Part shown: positions 5,571 through 6,566 of the stretch, in pieces
Numbering within the stretch: position 1 is the stretch's first letter
How the letters are laid out: each line of letters starts with the position of its first letter
NCBI GenBank assembly: GCA_016182285.1
Contig: JACOXQ010000031.1
Coordinates: forward strand, 1 to 6,566
Length of the DNA: 6,566 bases
Source of the DNA: Candidatus Kaiserbacteria bacterium
Lineage (GTDB): Bacteria; Patescibacteriota; Minisyncoccia; Phycocordibacterales; Phycocordibacteraceae
Reading direction: 5' to 3'
Notes under the pieces: model-generated
Seen by the model: only the letters and a program-made list of their open reading frames with translations
Databases searched by the model: none
What the model was told of the DNA's origin: nothing
Translations under genes and position numbers: made by a program

Positions 5571-6080
5571 TCACTCTACTCTCTTACTGACCATACTGAA
5601 TACTTCTTCTGGGCTGATATGCGTCGTGTCTATAATAATCGCATCAGTTCTTTGCCTACGAAACGCGTCCGCTTTCTCCCAAAGTTCCACAACCTTTTCA
5701 GGAGTGAGCATACCGCCAGCTTTGAAGCCGCGGTCTTCGGCTCTTTTCTGCACATTTTCTTTTTCAGCAAATAGCAGGAACTCCACCACCTTCGCGTCGT
5801 ACTTATGCGCGAGAGCAACAAAGGTATCCAGTACCTCTGGCTGAAGAATGGCCTTATCTATAATGACATCGCTTCCTGCCTTGAGACCGTCTTCAATGGC
5901 GTTGTCTGCGTACTCATACGCGAGACGTAAACTTTCTTCGCGCTTCTCACGATAGTTAGGTATGGTGCGGCGCAACTCGTCTATGTCAATAAGAACTGAC
6001 GAGGGCATCTGCAAATGCAGCCGCTCTGCAACTGTTGATTTACCCACTCCTGACGAGCCGTTTAGAATGATGAGTTTCAT
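5571..6080 (-). CDS. P-loop (AAA_33-like) small-molecule kinase or ATPase
   Basis: A 169-residue cytosolic protein with an N-terminal Walker A, LNGSSGVGKST (residues 6-16), then LIDIDELRR at about 30-38, where kinases of this group bind substrate or magnesium. A second strand DVIIDKAI (71-78) resembles Walker B, and a basic lid-like region KRAEDRGFKAGG around 112-123 is followed by LTPEKVVELWEKADAFRRQRTDAIIIDTT. This architecture fits the small AAA_33/chloramphenicol-phosphotransferase-like or gluconate/shikimate-kinase-like group. The substrate cannot be told from sequence. Length is normal for a stand-alone kinase, so a zeta toxin, which is longer, is less likely. It starts 2 bases after the TGA of the upstream uridine-kinase-like gene, so the two form an operon on the minus strand. 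There is no Shine-Dalgarno. It ends in TGA. Confidence 0.82.
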   Translation of the reverse strand: MKLIILNGSSGVGKSTVAERLHLQMPSSVLIDIDELRRTIPNYREKREESLRLAYEYADNAIEDGLKAGSDVIIDKAILQPEVLDTFVALAHKYDAKVVEFLLFAEKENVQKRAEDRGFKAGGMLTPEKVVELWEKADAFRRQRTDAIIIDTTHISPEEVFSMVSKRVE

Positions 6081-6082
6081 AA

Positions 6083-6566
6083 TCAGCAGTTATTGAAAAT
6101 CAGGTCTGCTGTATCCTTCGGGCTATGTGCCTCAAAATGTTCCTCGTCGTTGCGCTTCCAAATGCCATCCCAGTTCTCGTCTTGCGGGTTATGATATTCC
6201 TCGCGTTCGCGCATCTTACCGCGTTTCGTCGCCTCGCTCACGGAGCAGTCCACCAATACCTTGTAGCCGAAACGGGCTTTGAGTTCAGGGCGGAATAAGC
6301 CGACGCCCTCAATGATAAGAACGCCGTGATGCGCCACCTCTTCAGTTTTATTGATGCCGTTCGTCTCCCAATCAAAATGCCCGTAGCGGATAGGGTTCGT
6401 GCTTGCGAGGAAAGGGTCAATGACTTCAGCTTTGAGACGCGCGTAATCCATACCTTCCCAGCGCGAGTAGTCGGCTGTACGGTCTTTCATAAAGCTGTCT
6501 ACGCCGACGACGGGAGCGCCAAGTACTTCGCCTAACGTACAAGCGAAAGTGGACTTGCCAGCGCCA
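6083..6566 (-). CDS. Uridine-kinase-like P-loop nucleoside kinase, N-terminus outside window
   Basis: The minus-strand frame is open from the right edge (first full codon 6565-6563) to TGA at 6085-6083, giving 160 residues. It begins inside a Walker A motif, GAGKST (6565-6548), so only a few N-terminal residues are missing. VGVDSFMKDR then matches the uridine kinase segment carrying the catalytic Asp. A motif HFDWE appears, then VLIIEGVGLFRPEL, the IxEG strand typical of uridine/phosphoribulokinase-type enzymes. KVLVDCSVSEATKRGKMREREEY follows, with arginines typical of the lid, and NPQDENWDGIWKRND near the end. The expected reaction is phosphorylation of uridine (and perhaps cytidine) to the monophosphate, a salvage step. 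An internal ATG at 6490 would omit Walker A and is not the start. It is the upstream partner of the small kinase gene 2 bases away. Substrate specificity is inferred from family only. Confidence 0.8.
   Translation of the reverse strand, partial: GAGKSTFACTLGEVLGAPVVGVDSFMKDRTADYSRWEGMDYARLKAEVIDPFLASTNPIRYGHFDWETNGINKTEEVAHHGVLIIEGVGLFRPELKARFGYKVLVDCSVSEATKRGKMREREEYHNPQDENWDGIWKRNDEEHFEAHSPKDTADLIFNNC

Noticed and set aside
5571..6080. Zeta-toxin interpretation of the small P-loop kinase.
   Set aside because: It is shorter than typical zeta toxins, no antitoxin-like gene is adjacent, and the neighbour is a nucleoside kinase, so a metabolic kinase is the simpler reading.

Overview
The window looks like a chromosomal segment of a Patescibacteria/CPR bacterium, most likely of the Parcubacteria group. 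This is inferred from family resemblance by eye, not from a search. The signs are a DUF5674 protein, a CTP synthase with the GGVMSGVGKG form of the P-loop, a secreted coiled-coil protein paired with a small membrane-anchored Asp/Ala-rich protein, a uridine-kinase-like protein with an REEYxNPQDExWDGIW motif, very tight gene packing, and start codons mostly without a Shine-Dalgarno sequence. TGA is used as a stop, and a release factor 2 gene is present, so this is not one of the CPR lineages that read UGA as glycine.

Layout. Positions 2-2518 (+) hold a compact run: the C-terminal part of prfB (RF2), a DUF5674 gene overlapping its end, a small conserved-looking gene, ftsE and ftsX. The prfB-ftsE-ftsX order is common in bacteria. 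Positions 2526-4184 (+) hold a complete pyrG. After a short AT-rich gap with a clear extended -10 promoter come two (+) envelope-type genes: a 277-residue exported protein with six 11-residue coiled-coil repeats (4238-5071) and a 120-residue single-pass membrane protein (5093-5455). A 115-base convergent gap separates them from two (-) strand P-loop kinase genes, 2 bases apart (5571-6080 and 6083 to beyond the right edge).

The two most notable points are lesions. First, the small gene before ftsE contains a perfect 47-bp tandem duplication (854-947). It shifts the frame and truncates a 110-residue protein to 67; removing one copy restores an open frame to a TGA that overlaps the ftsE ATG. Second, ftsE is only 153 codons. 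It keeps Walker A, the Q-loop and the C-terminal tail, but the block with the ABC signature, Walker B, D-loop and H-loop (about 70-75 residues) is absent without a frame change. FtsX beside it looks intact. Either the divisome ABC transporter is catalytically crippled in this genome, or the sequence carries assembly errors here; read mapping would decide.

The genes cover translation termination, cell division/wall remodelling (FtsEX), pyrimidine nucleotide supply (PyrG making CTP from UTP, with a probable uridine kinase nearby) and an uncharacterised surface protein pair. I saw no CRISPR array, transposon, rRNA or tRNA.
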